Notes under the pieces: model-generated | The model's database searches: none | The model's input: the letters and a program-made list of their open reading frames with translations, nothing else | What the model was told of the DNA's origin: nothing | Assembly: GCF_030381805.1 (NCBI RefSeq) | Contig: NZ_JAUDRH010000015.1 | Span: 1 to 64,000 of the forward strand | Length of the DNA stretch: 64,000 nt | Source of the DNA: Chlorogloeopsis sp. ULAP01 | GTDB taxonomy: Bacteria > Cyanobacteriota > Cyanobacteriia > Cyanobacteriales > Nostocaceae | Direction: 5' to 3' | Made by a program: the position numbers and the translations under genes | Shown: piece by piece, positions 35,080 through 43,920 of the stretch | How the letters are laid out: every line of letters starts with the position of its first letter | Numbering within the stretch: position 1 is the stretch's first letter

Positions 35080-35816
35080 ATTACAGACAGCCGTTTAGCA
35101 CGTTTACAGTTTTCAGTCAATAAAAATTATGTGATATACACCCGACTGAAAGCGATGTTTTACTCAGATGATCTATTATGCTTTAACAATGTGAATTATT
35201 GGTAGTCATAATAGTGATTTAATCAGTATTTTCTGGCAATTTGGCAGAATTGTCTACCTGATTCAAATTCTTCTTTTGGTAGCGTTGTAAGCAAGTTTTG
35301 CCCAAACGTCTGTGTTTGGGCAATGTGTGTAATTGGAGGCTCACAATGCTTCTGAAGAAGCAATTTTTTTGTCAGAAAATCATAGCAATTTGGTCAAGTG
35401 TGAGGATACAACAACAAGAAATTTCCCATTCCCGCTAAACTGCGAGTTGTCCACCTCTTTGCCATTAATACTTTTGGCCAATAACAGAACACAATATGTA
35501 TCGCGAACTGTTTTGGATTGCCAAAATTATGGTGAAGTTTTGATTGTAAGGTGGATGATCTTGAGGGAAAGTCATAGTCCTCAAATTTAAGGTGGTGATT
35601 CAACGCAGAAGAAACCTTGAGTCTTTTATAAAGATTTTTGGTCATCTTAGCAATTTCCATTCACCCCATATGTAAAAACATTTACAAATTTGCTTTTTTG
35701 GTTAAAACTTTTTTTCTAAAGTGGCTGAAACCTCTATTCATATCTCAGCTTTGTGCAATTTTTATGTTTCTCCTCAAAGATTTTTCTGAGGATTTGAGTT
35801 TTTCTTTAGATTTCGA
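35080..35816. promoter_or_regulatory. hetR upstream region
   Basis: 737 nt without a credible gene, as expected for hetR, whose promoter region in PCC 7120 has several start sites hundreds of bases upstream. The clearest structure is a perfect hairpin at 35298-35323 (TTGCCCAAAC, 6-nt loop, GTTTGGGCAA), 219-244 nt before the start codon. A second palindrome TGCTTCT-GA-AGAAGCA is at 35347-35362, followed by T7 on the plus strand. The expected start sites are inferred from PCC 7120. Confidence 0.6.
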
Positions 35817-37727
35817 TTAGCTAGTTGTTTGAGACGTTTTGGTATTGTTTCGGATTTTTTCGTAGCTAAAAGCGGCTACACCACAAGTGACAAACACAAC
35901 TCCTAAGACTTGTACTAGTTGCAAAGATTCTTGAATAATCAACGCAGCGAAAATCGTGGTTAAAGCAGGAACTGTTGCACCTAAAAGTGCTGAACGCGAA
36001 GCTCCTACTTTGCGAATACCAACGTTATTAAACAAATAACCACACAGAGTAAATACACCTAAGATAAAAGCGCTGAGGATCAATTCGATTAAATTGTTGG
36101 ATTGAAGTTGGAGGCTCCAGTTAGTCGGTAGTGTGAGTATCAAACTAACGAAGGATAGTAGGAGCATAGTAGCGAAGTTGATCAATGTAAAAGTTACTGG
36201 GTGTATTTTTGCAGCACAGATACGAGTCAGAATCACGTAGATGGCAAAAGCCACTCCTGAGGCGATCGCTATAATTCCACCAACAGTAACATCTGAACCG
36301 ATACTTGTAGAGCCTCCTAAAACCAACATCTGCCCCAAGCAAATACAAGCGATCGCAATCAAGCGGGCAGAAGTAGGGCGATCGCGAAATAAAAACCACC
36401 CCAATAGCCCACCAATTGCTGGATAAATAAAGAATAAGGCGATCGCCATCCCTGTAGGCAGTTGACTAACAGCAGAATAGATTAATACTTGTGATAAAAA
36501 TAAAAAGCATCCACTCAGTACGGATAAAAACAATACTTGCTTGTATTTGTTATGAGTCTTGTAGCGCTTTTTTTGTGAGGACTCGATCAAATTTTGCAAG
36601 TCTTCCCATACTTGGGAGTGTAGCATCGGAGCTAACACCAACATCATTGGTACAACTACTAGCATCCTTAGTGTTAAAATTAGCAAGATATTACCCAGTG
36701 TTGGCAGTAACAGTTGCTTGACATCAAATACTCCAAATATCTGAGTATCTGAATGAAAAATCACTTTAATAGCTATGTTATATAGCGATGAAACCACCGT
36801 AGATAAAACTAATAAGCAAACACCAATTACTGACAACGATGTTGTTGTCACTGGCATTGAGGATGTAGGTGCTGGCGCAGGTGTAACTTTTTGCTTTGGT
36901 ACTGATGGCGATTGGGATGGTGTAATGGTTAGTGCAGAAGATGAAGGCGATATATTGTCGATTTTTTGCAGCTTTCTTGGTACTAGAGAACTAGCAGTGG
37001 AAGGTGTGGATGACAGACTTGTTTGTGGAGTATTAGGTTCTATGATTATGGTGTCTTGCTGCAACTTTGTCACAGCCTCAAAGCCACCTTGCTGCCCTTT
37101 TTGAAAAAATTCATTCTCAATAGCTGATTCTGCTTGGATGACAGTTGGGAGAGATTCTGTTGTGGTTTTTTCTAATTCTGTGCGTAAACGATTCACCAAT
37201 TCTGCTAATATTTCTTCCCCTTGTTGTTGTTGCATTGACATCTGAGACAATTGTCGGGAAAGGCTGCTTTGATAATTCTTCAACTCATGTTGGAGAGTGT
37301 GAAAAGTGATGGTGAGACTGTCATCTAATGATCCAAGCAGTTGTCTGACTTCGTTTTCGGTTATGGAGTTATTACTGCCCTCACTACTTGGTTCAATAGC
37401 TTGGCTTGCGAAAGCTTCTAGTGAGGATTGGAGTTGCGAGGAAATATGAGTTGCTAAAACTTGAGCTAACTGACGCAATAATCCTTGCATTTCACTTGCC
37501 TGCAAACCCTGAAGCAGTTCTTCTTTTTCTTGTTGCAGACGTTTGACATCCTCGCTGAGGCGGATTTTGTCCCCTTGCAGTTGTTTGACATCTTCCCGCA
37601 AAGACTTGAGTAAAGTCCGCTGAATAATTTGCAATTCATCAGTTAAAGCCCGTAAAGCAGTATCTGCTTCTCCAAATGGATCACCTTGTATTCGTGAGTT
37701 TTCCGATCGCTTCTCAAATCGCCCCAT
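35817..37727 (-). CDS. EamA-type transporter fused to a coiled-coil N-terminus
   Basis: 636 residues. The first 300 are soluble: a heptad-rich coiled coil (LREDVKQLQGDKIRLSEDVKRLQQEKEELLQ, about residues 44-75), more helices, then a Ser/Pro/Thr-rich linker. About residues 300-625 hold roughly ten membrane helices with the duplicated EamA/drug-metabolite-transporter layout (GMAIALFFIYPAIGGLLGWFLFRD...VGASRSALLGATVPALTTIFAALI). An EamA protein alone is about 300 residues, so this one is twice the normal size. The coiled coil may oligomerise or dock the carrier. The substrate is unknown. Confidence 0.85.
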   Translation of the reverse strand: MGRFEKRSENSRIQGDPFGEADTALRALTDELQIIQRTLLKSLREDVKQLQGDKIRLSEDVKRLQQEKEELLQGLQASEMQGLLRQLAQVLATHISSQLQSSLEAFASQAIEPSSEGSNNSITENEVRQLLGSLDDSLTITFHTLQHELKNYQSSLSRQLSQMSMQQQQGEEILAELVNRLRTELEKTTTESLPTVIQAESAIENEFFQKGQQGGFEAVTKLQQDTIIIEPNTPQTSLSSTPSTASSLVPRKLQKIDNISPSSSALTITPSQSPSVPKQKVTPAPAPTSSMPVTTTSLSVIGVCLLVLSTVVSSLYNIAIKVIFHSDTQIFGVFDVKQLLLPTLGNILLILTLRMLVVVPMMLVLAPMLHSQVWEDLQNLIESSQKKRYKTHNKYKQVLFLSVLSGCFLFLSQVLIYSAVSQLPTGMAIALFFIYPAIGGLLGWFLFRDRPTSARLIAIACICLGQMLVLGGSTSIGSDVTVGGIIAIASGVAFAIYVILTRICAAKIHPVTFTLINFATMLLLSFVSLILTLPTNWSLQLQSNNLIELILSAFILGVFTLCGYLFNNVGIRKVGASRSALLGATVPALTTIFAALIIQESLQLVQVLGVVFVTCGVAAFSYEKIRNNTKTSQTTS

Positions 37728-38308
37728 TGGTTTTTTACCTCTGACCCTTAACAGTCAAGCAGCTTTTCATTCACTTAGTTGCCGTTTTTGCTTCTTAAAT
37801 ATTTCCCGTATTGTGTCAGATAAATCATTTAGTTAAAATCAACGATTACTCTAGATTGTTTTTTATGATAAAAAATATCACATTAATCCATGATTTTTAT
37901 AATTTGATATATAAGAATTTCAAAGTATTATTTTTATCATGCGATTATTGAAAGATTACTCACTATTTTAATCCTTACGTCTTGAATAATCTACCAGGAC
38001 TGGCTCCTATCAAAAATAGCTCTTCTTTTTATGGCAATTATAGAAAAGAGCTGCAATCACATGAATCTTGGGTAGTAATAATGTATTTTTGAATACAGTT
38101 ATTTCCGATATTGGTGAAAGTATCAAGACTGATTGAAAAAAATAATGATCGGTAAGAAATACTTGCGTAACTTGCCCGTACTTTAGTAGCACAAATCCGA
38201 ATTCACTAGAATTACCTTTGTACTTAGTGATTAAGATTGTCTAGCAATGCTTGGTTCAGAACGCGAGATTCTCCGCTCCGAAAGCAGTAAAACCTCTAAC
38301 CCAAAGTC
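37728..38308. other. Intergenic region, no gene seen
   Basis: About 580 nt of AT-rich DNA between two leftward genes. It would include the promoter of the EamA-fusion gene at its left side. No convincing hairpin, repeat or frame. Confidence 0.4.
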
Positions 38309-39568
38309 TTACCAATCTAAAATCCTGGCAATACTGAAGATAAGAGCGCTTAACCCGGCACTAACAGGAACTGTCACAAGCCAAGCAGCAGCAATACCTT
38401 GAAGAGTTTTCAATTGAACTGACTGAGGATTTTGTATCAATCCAATACCAACTACACCACCGACAAGAGCGTGGGAAGTGGAAACAGGTAGCCCTAGACG
38501 GGAGGCGAGTAAGATTGTGGTAGCGGTTGCAAGTTCGGCACAAAATCCACTACTCGGTTGCAGGGAAATAATACTTTCCCCAATTGTGGCAATAACTTTT
38601 TTGCCCCAGATAGCCAAGCCGGTAACGATACCAACACCGCCTAAAATTAAAATCCAGATGGGAATAGTAATGCCACTGATGGGTACGCTACCAGTAGCAT
38701 TAATGTAAGCGATCGCTGCTAGAGGGGCGATCGCATTGCCAACATCGTTAGAGCCGTGGGCAAAGGCAACAAAGCAAGCACTCAAAAGTTGAAATTTTCC
38801 AAATAAACCTTCAACAGGATTTTGAAATTTGGATTGGCTTTGTGCTACTTTCCCCTTCTCTCCCTCTAGCTGCCGCCAACTGTAAAGACTTAGCCCAACT
38901 GCTGCAATTCCTCCCACAAATAATGGAATGTCATGGGCAGGTATTTTTATTCCTACTTCCCCAATCAAAAAATTGGCGATTGGTTGAGTGACAGATGGTA
39001 AAACAATAATGCCAAATATCCCTAGTAACATAACACTTAACCAGGGAATCCACTCATTTAATTGTTTTAATTGATGCGGTTGCTCTAAAATCCAGCGTTT
39101 AATTTGACTATAAAATAAAGCGGCAATTGTACCGCTGATTAATGGTGTGACAATCCAGCCGAGAGTGATGAGTGCAATCGATGACCAATCAATCGCACTG
39201 ATTCCAAAAGCTACCCAACTAAATCCAGCGATCGCGCCAACGGTAGCATGAGAAGAAGAAACAGGTAAACCTCGTGAGGTAGCAATTTGCAACCATAAAC
39301 CGCAACTTATCAGCACCGTCACCATGCCAATAACTAACATTTGTGGCGTATCGACAAATAAGCTGGGATTAGCAATTTCTGTTGCTAGAGTTTCCGAGAC
39401 TTTATGCCCAAACAGAACTGCACCTGTAAATTCTAATACACCAGCAATTATCAATGCCTGTTTGAGAGTAACAGCTTTGGAACCTACAGATGTTCCCATT
39501 GCGTTAGCAACATCATTTGCGCCAAGGTTGAAGGCGAGGTAGAAAGCTAGTAAGGCTACTATGAGCAT
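38309..39568 (-). CDS. PiT-family inorganic phosphate transporter
   Basis: 419 residues with the duplicated PiT signature: GANDVANAMGTSVGS at the N-terminus and HGSNDVGNAIAPLAAI in the second half, plus GLPVSSSHATVGAI and GLPVSTSHALVGG. About ten membrane helices. The family imports phosphate (as metal phosphate) with H+ or Na+. Complete. No pst-type phosphate genes are adjacent. Confidence 0.94.
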   Translation of the reverse strand: MLIVALLAFYLAFNLGANDVANAMGTSVGSKAVTLKQALIIAGVLEFTGAVLFGHKVSETLATEIANPSLFVDTPQMLVIGMVTVLISCGLWLQIATSRGLPVSSSHATVGAIAGFSWVAFGISAIDWSSIALITLGWIVTPLISGTIAALFYSQIKRWILEQPHQLKQLNEWIPWLSVMLLGIFGIIVLPSVTQPIANFLIGEVGIKIPAHDIPLFVGGIAAVGLSLYSWRQLEGEKGKVAQSQSKFQNPVEGLFGKFQLLSACFVAFAHGSNDVGNAIAPLAAIAYINATGSVPISGITIPIWILILGGVGIVTGLAIWGKKVIATIGESIISLQPSSGFCAELATATTILLASRLGLPVSTSHALVGGVVGIGLIQNPQSVQLKTLQGIAAAWLVTVPVSAGLSALIFSIARILDW

Positions 39569-39590
39569 AGGGGCTAGAGGTTAGGGGCTA

Positions 39591-39700
39591 GTAAGAGGAC
39601 AAGGAGTAGGGGAGACAAGGAGACAAGGGGAGAAGACGTGAGTCACAATCCTTCCCCTTCCGCGTTTTTTCCTAATCCCCAATCCCCAATCCCCAATACC
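39591..39700. repeat. Short tandem repeats (STRR)
   Basis: A purine-rich tract (GGACAAGGAG, GGAGACAAGG, repeated) followed by a perfect array of AATCCCC heptamers (39673-39698). It lies between the phosphate transporter and the dehydrogenase. Confidence 0.75.
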
Positions 39701-39704
39701 TAGA

Positions 39705-40754
39705 TTATTGTGGATAAATCAAAATCTTGTACGTATCCGGCGTAGGTGCGATCGCTTGCTCTACAGCTTGAGATAAATCTTTCAAGGGATAGCGATCGCT
39801 AATTAATGCTTGCACGTTAATACGGCGATTAAAGACAATGTCTGCCGATAGACTTTGCAGGCGGTAAGATGAACTGTAACTGCCAATCAAGTCTATTTCT
39901 CGACGGTAGAGAATATTTGGGTTGAGAGGAATTTCCACTTCATCGGGAAACTCGGCAAAAAAGAGGATTTTCCCACCTTTGCGAGTACAGTCGAGGGCTT
40001 GAAAGAAAGCTTTTTCGCTAGGCACGGCAAGCAGAGTGACATCTACACCCATACCGTTAGTGAGTGCTTTAATTTTGTTTGGTAAATCGGCATCACGAGC
40101 ATCAAACGCCGCTTCCGCACCCACAGCCAAAGCTTTTTCAATGCGGGAGGGAATTAAATCGGTAGCGATCGCTTTCGCCCCAAAATATTTTACCAACATC
40201 ACAAACATTAACCCAATTGGCCCCGCCCCAGTAATCAAAACCGTTTGCCCAGGAGCAATTTGCGCTTTTTTCACTGCCTTGAGACAACAATTCGTTGGTT
40301 CAACAAAGCTTGCTTCTTCAAAACTGATATTATCGGGAATGGGAATTAGCCCACCATTGCGGACAATATGACCAGGAACCTTCACATAATCGGCAAAACC
40401 GCCGCCACTGGGTGCAAATCCTGCTGTAGTGCAGATATTTTTATAGGTATCGCACATCGAGAAATTGTCATTTAGGCAGTAATCGCAACGCATACAAGGG
40501 ATATGGTGCATCACTGCTACTCTTTGCCCTACTTGCCAATTTTTTACCTCTGCACCCACTGCTGCAATGGTTCCCGCAGTTTCATGCCCAAAGATGCGCG
40601 GCGGTTCATATAAGGGATAACGAATTTTTTTAATATCCGACTGACACAACCCCACTACCCGCACCTGTACCAGCACTTCATCTGCTTGGAGTGTGGGTTC
40701 GGGAATCTCTTCGTAAGAAAGTTGATTGACGCCTCTAAATACCTGTGCTTTCAC
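39705..40754 (-). CDS. Zinc-dependent alcohol/polyol dehydrogenase (MDR family)
   Basis: 349 residues. The catalytic zinc site is GLCQSDIKK and FGHETAGTIAAVG; a structural zinc lobe is CMRCDYCLNDNFSMC (four Cys). The Rossmann motif is VLITGAGPIGLMFVMLVKYFGA. It resembles sorbitol/threonine dehydrogenase-like members; the substrate is not specified by sequence. Confidence 0.92.
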   Translation of the reverse strand: MKAQVFRGVNQLSYEEIPEPTLQADEVLVQVRVVGLCQSDIKKIRYPLYEPPRIFGHETAGTIAAVGAEVKNWQVGQRVAVMHHIPCMRCDYCLNDNFSMCDTYKNICTTAGFAPSGGGFADYVKVPGHIVRNGGLIPIPDNISFEEASFVEPTNCCLKAVKKAQIAPGQTVLITGAGPIGLMFVMLVKYFGAKAIATDLIPSRIEKALAVGAEAAFDARDADLPNKIKALTNGMGVDVTLLAVPSEKAFFQALDCTRKGGKILFFAEFPDEVEIPLNPNILYRREIDLIGSYSSSYRLQSLSADIVFNRRINVQALISDRYPLKDLSQAVEQAIAPTPDTYKILIYPQ

Positions 40755-40849
40755 GTTGATCTCTCACCGCTCAACGATCTTAGATTTAACACTACAGGCG
40801 TTCTTTAAGCTATGAATTTTGAGATATTTTGTTTGTAATGCTGCTGTGA

Positions 40850-41423
40850 CTATAAAACATCATCAAAGCCAAGCTCTCGAATTTTACTTACAAATTTTGA
40901 TAAATTCGCTCCATCGGGCTTATTTAATAAAGCAAGTAATTCTGTAACAGTCAGGGAGTGTCTTCGATACTTTTGAGACTGTTTCCGCACTACTTGAACC
41001 ATCTCTTCAGGGTAATGGTCGAATAGGTCACTCAGAAAATTATCTGGTAACTGTGCTTGAATATTCCAAGGAGTTAAAGCTTGGGCATCAAAGTCTGTAA
41101 GATTTTTAGTAACAATAATATCAGCCCTCGCTACTACCGCAGCAGCAAGAACATGACGATCTTTAGGGTGATTTGTCATAGCTTGCTCAAGCCCTACTGG
41201 TACTTGAATCATTGCTTCAGGAAAAGCTGCTTTCATTAGCTCTTCAAGGATTGTAGCTTTCTCAGCAGAAATTTTCCCTTTCACAACAAGATTGCCCAAT
41301 GCTTCATCTAAAATTTTCTGTGACCAATAAGTGTATATATAAACCCGCTTCAGCTGTCGATAACAAAGTATTGCGTAGATACATAGGAAATAACACGCAG
41401 GCATCTAAGAGAACTTTGAGCAT
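40850..41423 (-). pseudogene. PIN-domain toxin gene with a frameshift
   Basis: The true start is the ATG at 41423, 20 nt after the antitoxin stop: it reads MLKVLLDACVLFP then MYLRNTLLSTAEAGLYI, a standard PIN start. The frame is then lost in a TATATATA dinucleotide run at 41334-41341 and stops at 41304-41306. The rest of the domain (YWSQKILDEALGNL, KDRHVLAAAVVARADIIVTKNLTDFD) continues intact in another frame to 40850. Loss of one TA pair or gain of one base explains it. The frame that stays open from 41404 therefore has a false N-terminus. It could also be a sequencing error. Confidence 0.85.
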
Positions 41424-41442
41424 AGTAATTTTACTGTTGTAA

Positions 41443-41904
41443 TTACTCGTCCTCGTACAAACCTGCTTCTTCACTAAGTTCGACTAATTGCTTTAAAAAT
41501 TGGCTACGTTTTTGAGATCGCTGTTGCTTGTATTTCTTCAAATCCTCTAAGCGCACACGCCGATGGGAACCCACCTTGATGTAAGGAATTTCCCCTTGTT
41601 CTAATAACTTGATTAAATAGGGACGTGAAACATTGAGAAAGTCAGCAGCTTGCTGTGTTGTCATCTCCTGCTCTTCGGGGACTATAGATATAGCCTTACC
41701 AGATGCCATCGCATTGACAACTTGACGCAGCACTTGACAAATACTTTCAGGAATGTAAATCTCTTCTCCGTTAGCTCCTACAAGTTTTGCTTGGGAGCCT
41801 TCATGTGTCAGTATGCGTGCCAATTGTCTGATGGATTCCACTTCTTGCTGTTTAGCCATTACTGACTCTGTTGGCGGCCTTAACATGATGCTTTTAAGAG
41901 ACAA
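41443..41904 (-). CDS. Helix-turn-helix antitoxin (excisionase family)
   Basis: 153 residues (alternative starts at 41886 and 41859). The second half carries an excisionase/MerR-like DNA-binding helix pair (MTTQQAADFLNVSRPYLIKLLEQGEIPYIKVGSHRRVRLEDLKKYK). Proteins like this occur just before PIN toxins of the adjoining type and repress their own operon. The gene is intact while its toxin partner is frameshifted. Confidence 0.88.
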   Translation of the reverse strand: MSLKSIMLRPPTESVMAKQQEVESIRQLARILTHEGSQAKLVGANGEEIYIPESICQVLRQVVNAMASGKAISIVPEEQEMTTQQAADFLNVSRPYLIKLLEQGEIPYIKVGSHRRVRLEDLKKYKQQRSQKRSQFLKQLVELSEEAGLYEDE

Positions 41905-42107
41905 AATACTTCTAGCTTATCCAGAATAACATATTACATATTACATAAACGAAATAATCGAAAAACAAGAAATAAATAATTTTTTTGTTTTTAGTAAAGA
42001 CCAGTTATTTTTCGTCAGAAAGTTAATCCAGTTTAGACATAGGGAATCATAAGCAGAGGCGGATTTCACAATTCTGCGTACATGGCAAGTATTTATAAGG
42101 GACAAAT

Positions 42108-42971
42108 ATGGCTAAAAAAACTTACCAAAACAAAAATCGGGATCTAGATGTTTTGTTTAGAGATATTGAAACCTGGTTCACTGAACAGGGCTATCAGACA
42201 CAAACTAATAGAACAGACGGAGCTTGGTTCTTGCAAGCTGCAAAAACCGAGATGTGGCGGAAGGCGGTTGGTGCATCCAGAGCATTCAACGTTTTGATTC
42301 AAGGACAAACGAATGATTTTTCTGTGGAACTTAGCACTGGTGAATGGGCATCAAATCTAGCTGCTGGCGGCATTGCAGCAGTTTTGACAGGTGGTGCTAC
42401 TCTGCTTATCAGTGGCTTTACAGCAGGCTGGTCAAAGAAAATAGAGAGTGATTTGTGGAATTTCATCGATCAGAAGGTAATGTTTGGTGAAAAAGCCAAG
42501 TCTACTCAAGAATTGGTTGTCATGAAGGCTCAAAGTACTTTGGAAGAGAAACTAAAACAGCTTCAAGATGCCTATGAACAGGGCTTCATTGATGAAGTTG
42601 CTTACAACACCAAAAAGCTGGAAATGGAAGGACAGATGCAAGCTAGTAAGCAGAATGCTAATACTGAAGAAAAACTTATGAAACTCAAGGGCTTACTTGA
42701 TGCAGGAATTTTAAGCCAGGGTGAATTTGAGATGAAAAAGGCTGAATTGATGCGAGAGTCTTCTAATTCAGAATTGGATGCTCAAATTTCTAAGCTCAAT
42801 GCCGCTGTTGCTGCGGGAGTCTTGACACAAGAGGAGTATGAAAGCAAGAAGGCTGCGATAGAGAAGCAATCCGAACTTGCTACAAAAATTAAGCAGCTTG
42901 AGAACGCTAGAGATGCTGGAATCATTACCCATGAAGAGTTCGAGAAGAAAAAACTAGGGTTGCTTGTCTAA
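42108..42971 (+). CDS. Protein with four tandem SHOCT-like repeats
   Basis: 287 residues. Residues 1-80 form a folded N-terminal domain of unknown type (FLQAAKTEMWRKAVGASRAFNVLIQGQ). A hydrophobic Gly/Ala segment lies at 84-104. Then four copies of a short helical motif, L..L..A..AGIIT..EFE.KK, occur at about 147-172, 188-213, 226-251 and 260-285. Single SHOCT units are common at the ends of bacterial proteins and bind other macromolecules; four in a row is unusual. A rightward gene with its own putative promoter. Function unknown. Confidence 0.8.
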   Translation: MAKKTYQNKNRDLDVLFRDIETWFTEQGYQTQTNRTDGAWFLQAAKTEMWRKAVGASRAFNVLIQGQTNDFSVELSTGEWASNLAAGGIAAVLTGGATLLISGFTAGWSKKIESDLWNFIDQKVMFGEKAKSTQELVVMKAQSTLEEKLKQLQDAYEQGFIDEVAYNTKKLEMEGQMQASKQNANTEEKLMKLKGLLDAGILSQGEFEMKKAELMRESSNSELDAQISKLNAAVAAGVLTQEEYESKKAAIEKQSELATKIKQLENARDAGIITHEEFEKKKLGLLV

Positions 42972-43060
42972 AAGTTAGCATTTGAGTAGATTATGGCTGC
43001 GGTTGTCTCTTCCCATCAGTAAGGCGATCGCAGAAGGCTAACACTTGATTTGGGTAAAAA

Positions 43061-43247
43061 ATGTCGAATATTCCCACTTCAGAGCAGAAAACCCAGTGCT
43101 TCAATACTATGTGTTTGGTTTAGCAAGCTTTACTTACCTATCAATCTAGTTCGCATAGATGAGCGAACAGGCAACGTCTTCTTTCTGGCGGGTGAGGAAA
43201 ATATTATTGAGATATTTCCTAACGGAAAGTGGAGGTATGTAGGATGA
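43061..43247 (+). pseudogene. DUF6888-type gene with a frameshift
   Basis: The ATG at 43061 reads MSNIPTSEQKTQCFNTMCLV and then stops at TAG. One frame over, the sequence continues SKLYLPINLVRIDERTGN and VFFLAGEENIIEIFPNGKW to the stop at 43245-43247, a complete DUF6888 core. The shift lies near 43115-43122. The frame left open from a TTG at 43050 has an N-terminus unlike the family. The final TGA overlaps the next gene's ATG by 4 nt (ATGA), so the old operon structure survives. Confidence 0.75.
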
Positions 43248-43456
43248 GTAAGCCTGACTTCAAAGCAATGAGCCGGAAAGATTTACACGCCTACGTGCTT
43301 GCTCACCGAGACGATCAAGAAGCCTTTTATGCCTATGTAGACAAGTTACACGCAGAGGCTACTTGGATTGAAATGCCACCGTTGCAGTCAGTCGAAGACT
43401 TAGAGAATTACCCAGAATTTATTGAGCATCTTTGCAAAAGTTCAGAACCACATTAG
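43244..43456 (+). CDS. DUF6887-type small protein
   Basis: 70 residues from the ATG at 43244 (MSKPDFKAMSRKDLHAYVLAHRDDQEAFYAYVDKLH). Such proteins form a pair with DUF6888 proteins in cyanobacteria. The start overlaps the broken DUF6888 gene by 4 nt. Its 3' end overlaps by 38 nt with the antitoxin gene on the other strand. A toxin-antitoxin-like role is often assumed for the pair but I know of no proof. Confidence 0.75.
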   Translation: MSKPDFKAMSRKDLHAYVLAHRDDQEAFYAYVDKLHAEATWIEMPPLQSVEDLENYPEFIEHLCKSSEPH

Positions 43457-43658
43457 GAACTTTATTTAAAACTTGCTGAAATTTATTCCAACTACCGCGT
43501 TTTGCTTTTTCTTCTATATAATCTTTGGGCATCCATGCTGAAACTTGTGCCGGTAGGGCGATCGCTACAAGTTGTTCAAGGGACATATTTTCTTTGGCTG
43601 CTAAGGCTTCAATTTGTTTATATAAAGAATCGGGAATTTGTACGTTTAAGTTGCTCAT
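43419..43658 (-). CDS. Antitoxin-like small protein whose PIN partner is broken
   Basis: 79 residues starting MSNLNVQIPDSLYKQIEALAAKENMSLEQLVAIALPAQVSAW, a ribbon-helix-helix-like N-terminus, with a helical C-terminus. It is probably the antitoxin of the upstream PIN gene. That gene's remnant ends TGA overlapping this ATG (43655-43658), which shows the original 4-nt coupling. The last ten residues (VVLNFCKDAQ) run into the convergent DUF6887 gene and may be an altered tail. Confidence 0.75.
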   Translation of the reverse strand: MSNLNVQIPDSLYKQIEALAAKENMSLEQLVAIALPAQVSAWMPKDYIEEKAKRGSWNKFQQVLNKVPNVVLNFCKDAQ

Positions 43659-43881
43659 GATATCTCTCCTACATATTGTAAGAATTCTTTAGGAGTTAAT
43701 ACTCAAATGCCAAATTTTTCTGCGGTTTGAGAATTTCTTCGTACTCGAAGATTAAGGCGATAGAAATATTTAACTGCCAACGAGAATCGTTAAGCATTAT
43801 TAACAGCTTGTAGGATGCGCCACGGCTGGAGTATAGACCAGCTAGTAGTACGTTAGTGTCTAGTACAATTTGATACGGCAT
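43655..43881 (-). pseudogene. PIN toxin gene with an internal deletion
   Basis: From the ATG at 43881 the frame reads MPYQIVLDTNVLLAGLYSSR, then GASYKLLIMLNDSRWQLNISIALIFEYEEIL, the front half of a PIN toxin of about 140 residues. It then ends LKPQKNLAFEY at 43696. In a shifted frame the same DNA reads KFGI, a stop, then VLTPKEFLQYVGEIS, the usual C-terminus of this toxin family, ending at 43655. About 70 internal codons are therefore missing, with the key acidic residues in between. Confidence 0.8.
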
Positions 43882-43920
43882 TGTCATGTTTTGACGGTTT
43901 ACGCACAAAGAAAAGAGATG

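Noticed and set aside
35333..35820. Short open frames upstream of hetR
   Set aside because: Composition and residues look random, no ribosome site, and they cross hairpins; regulatory DNA.
39640..39700. Possible CRISPR array of CCCCAAT units
   Set aside because: Perfect heptamers with no spacers.
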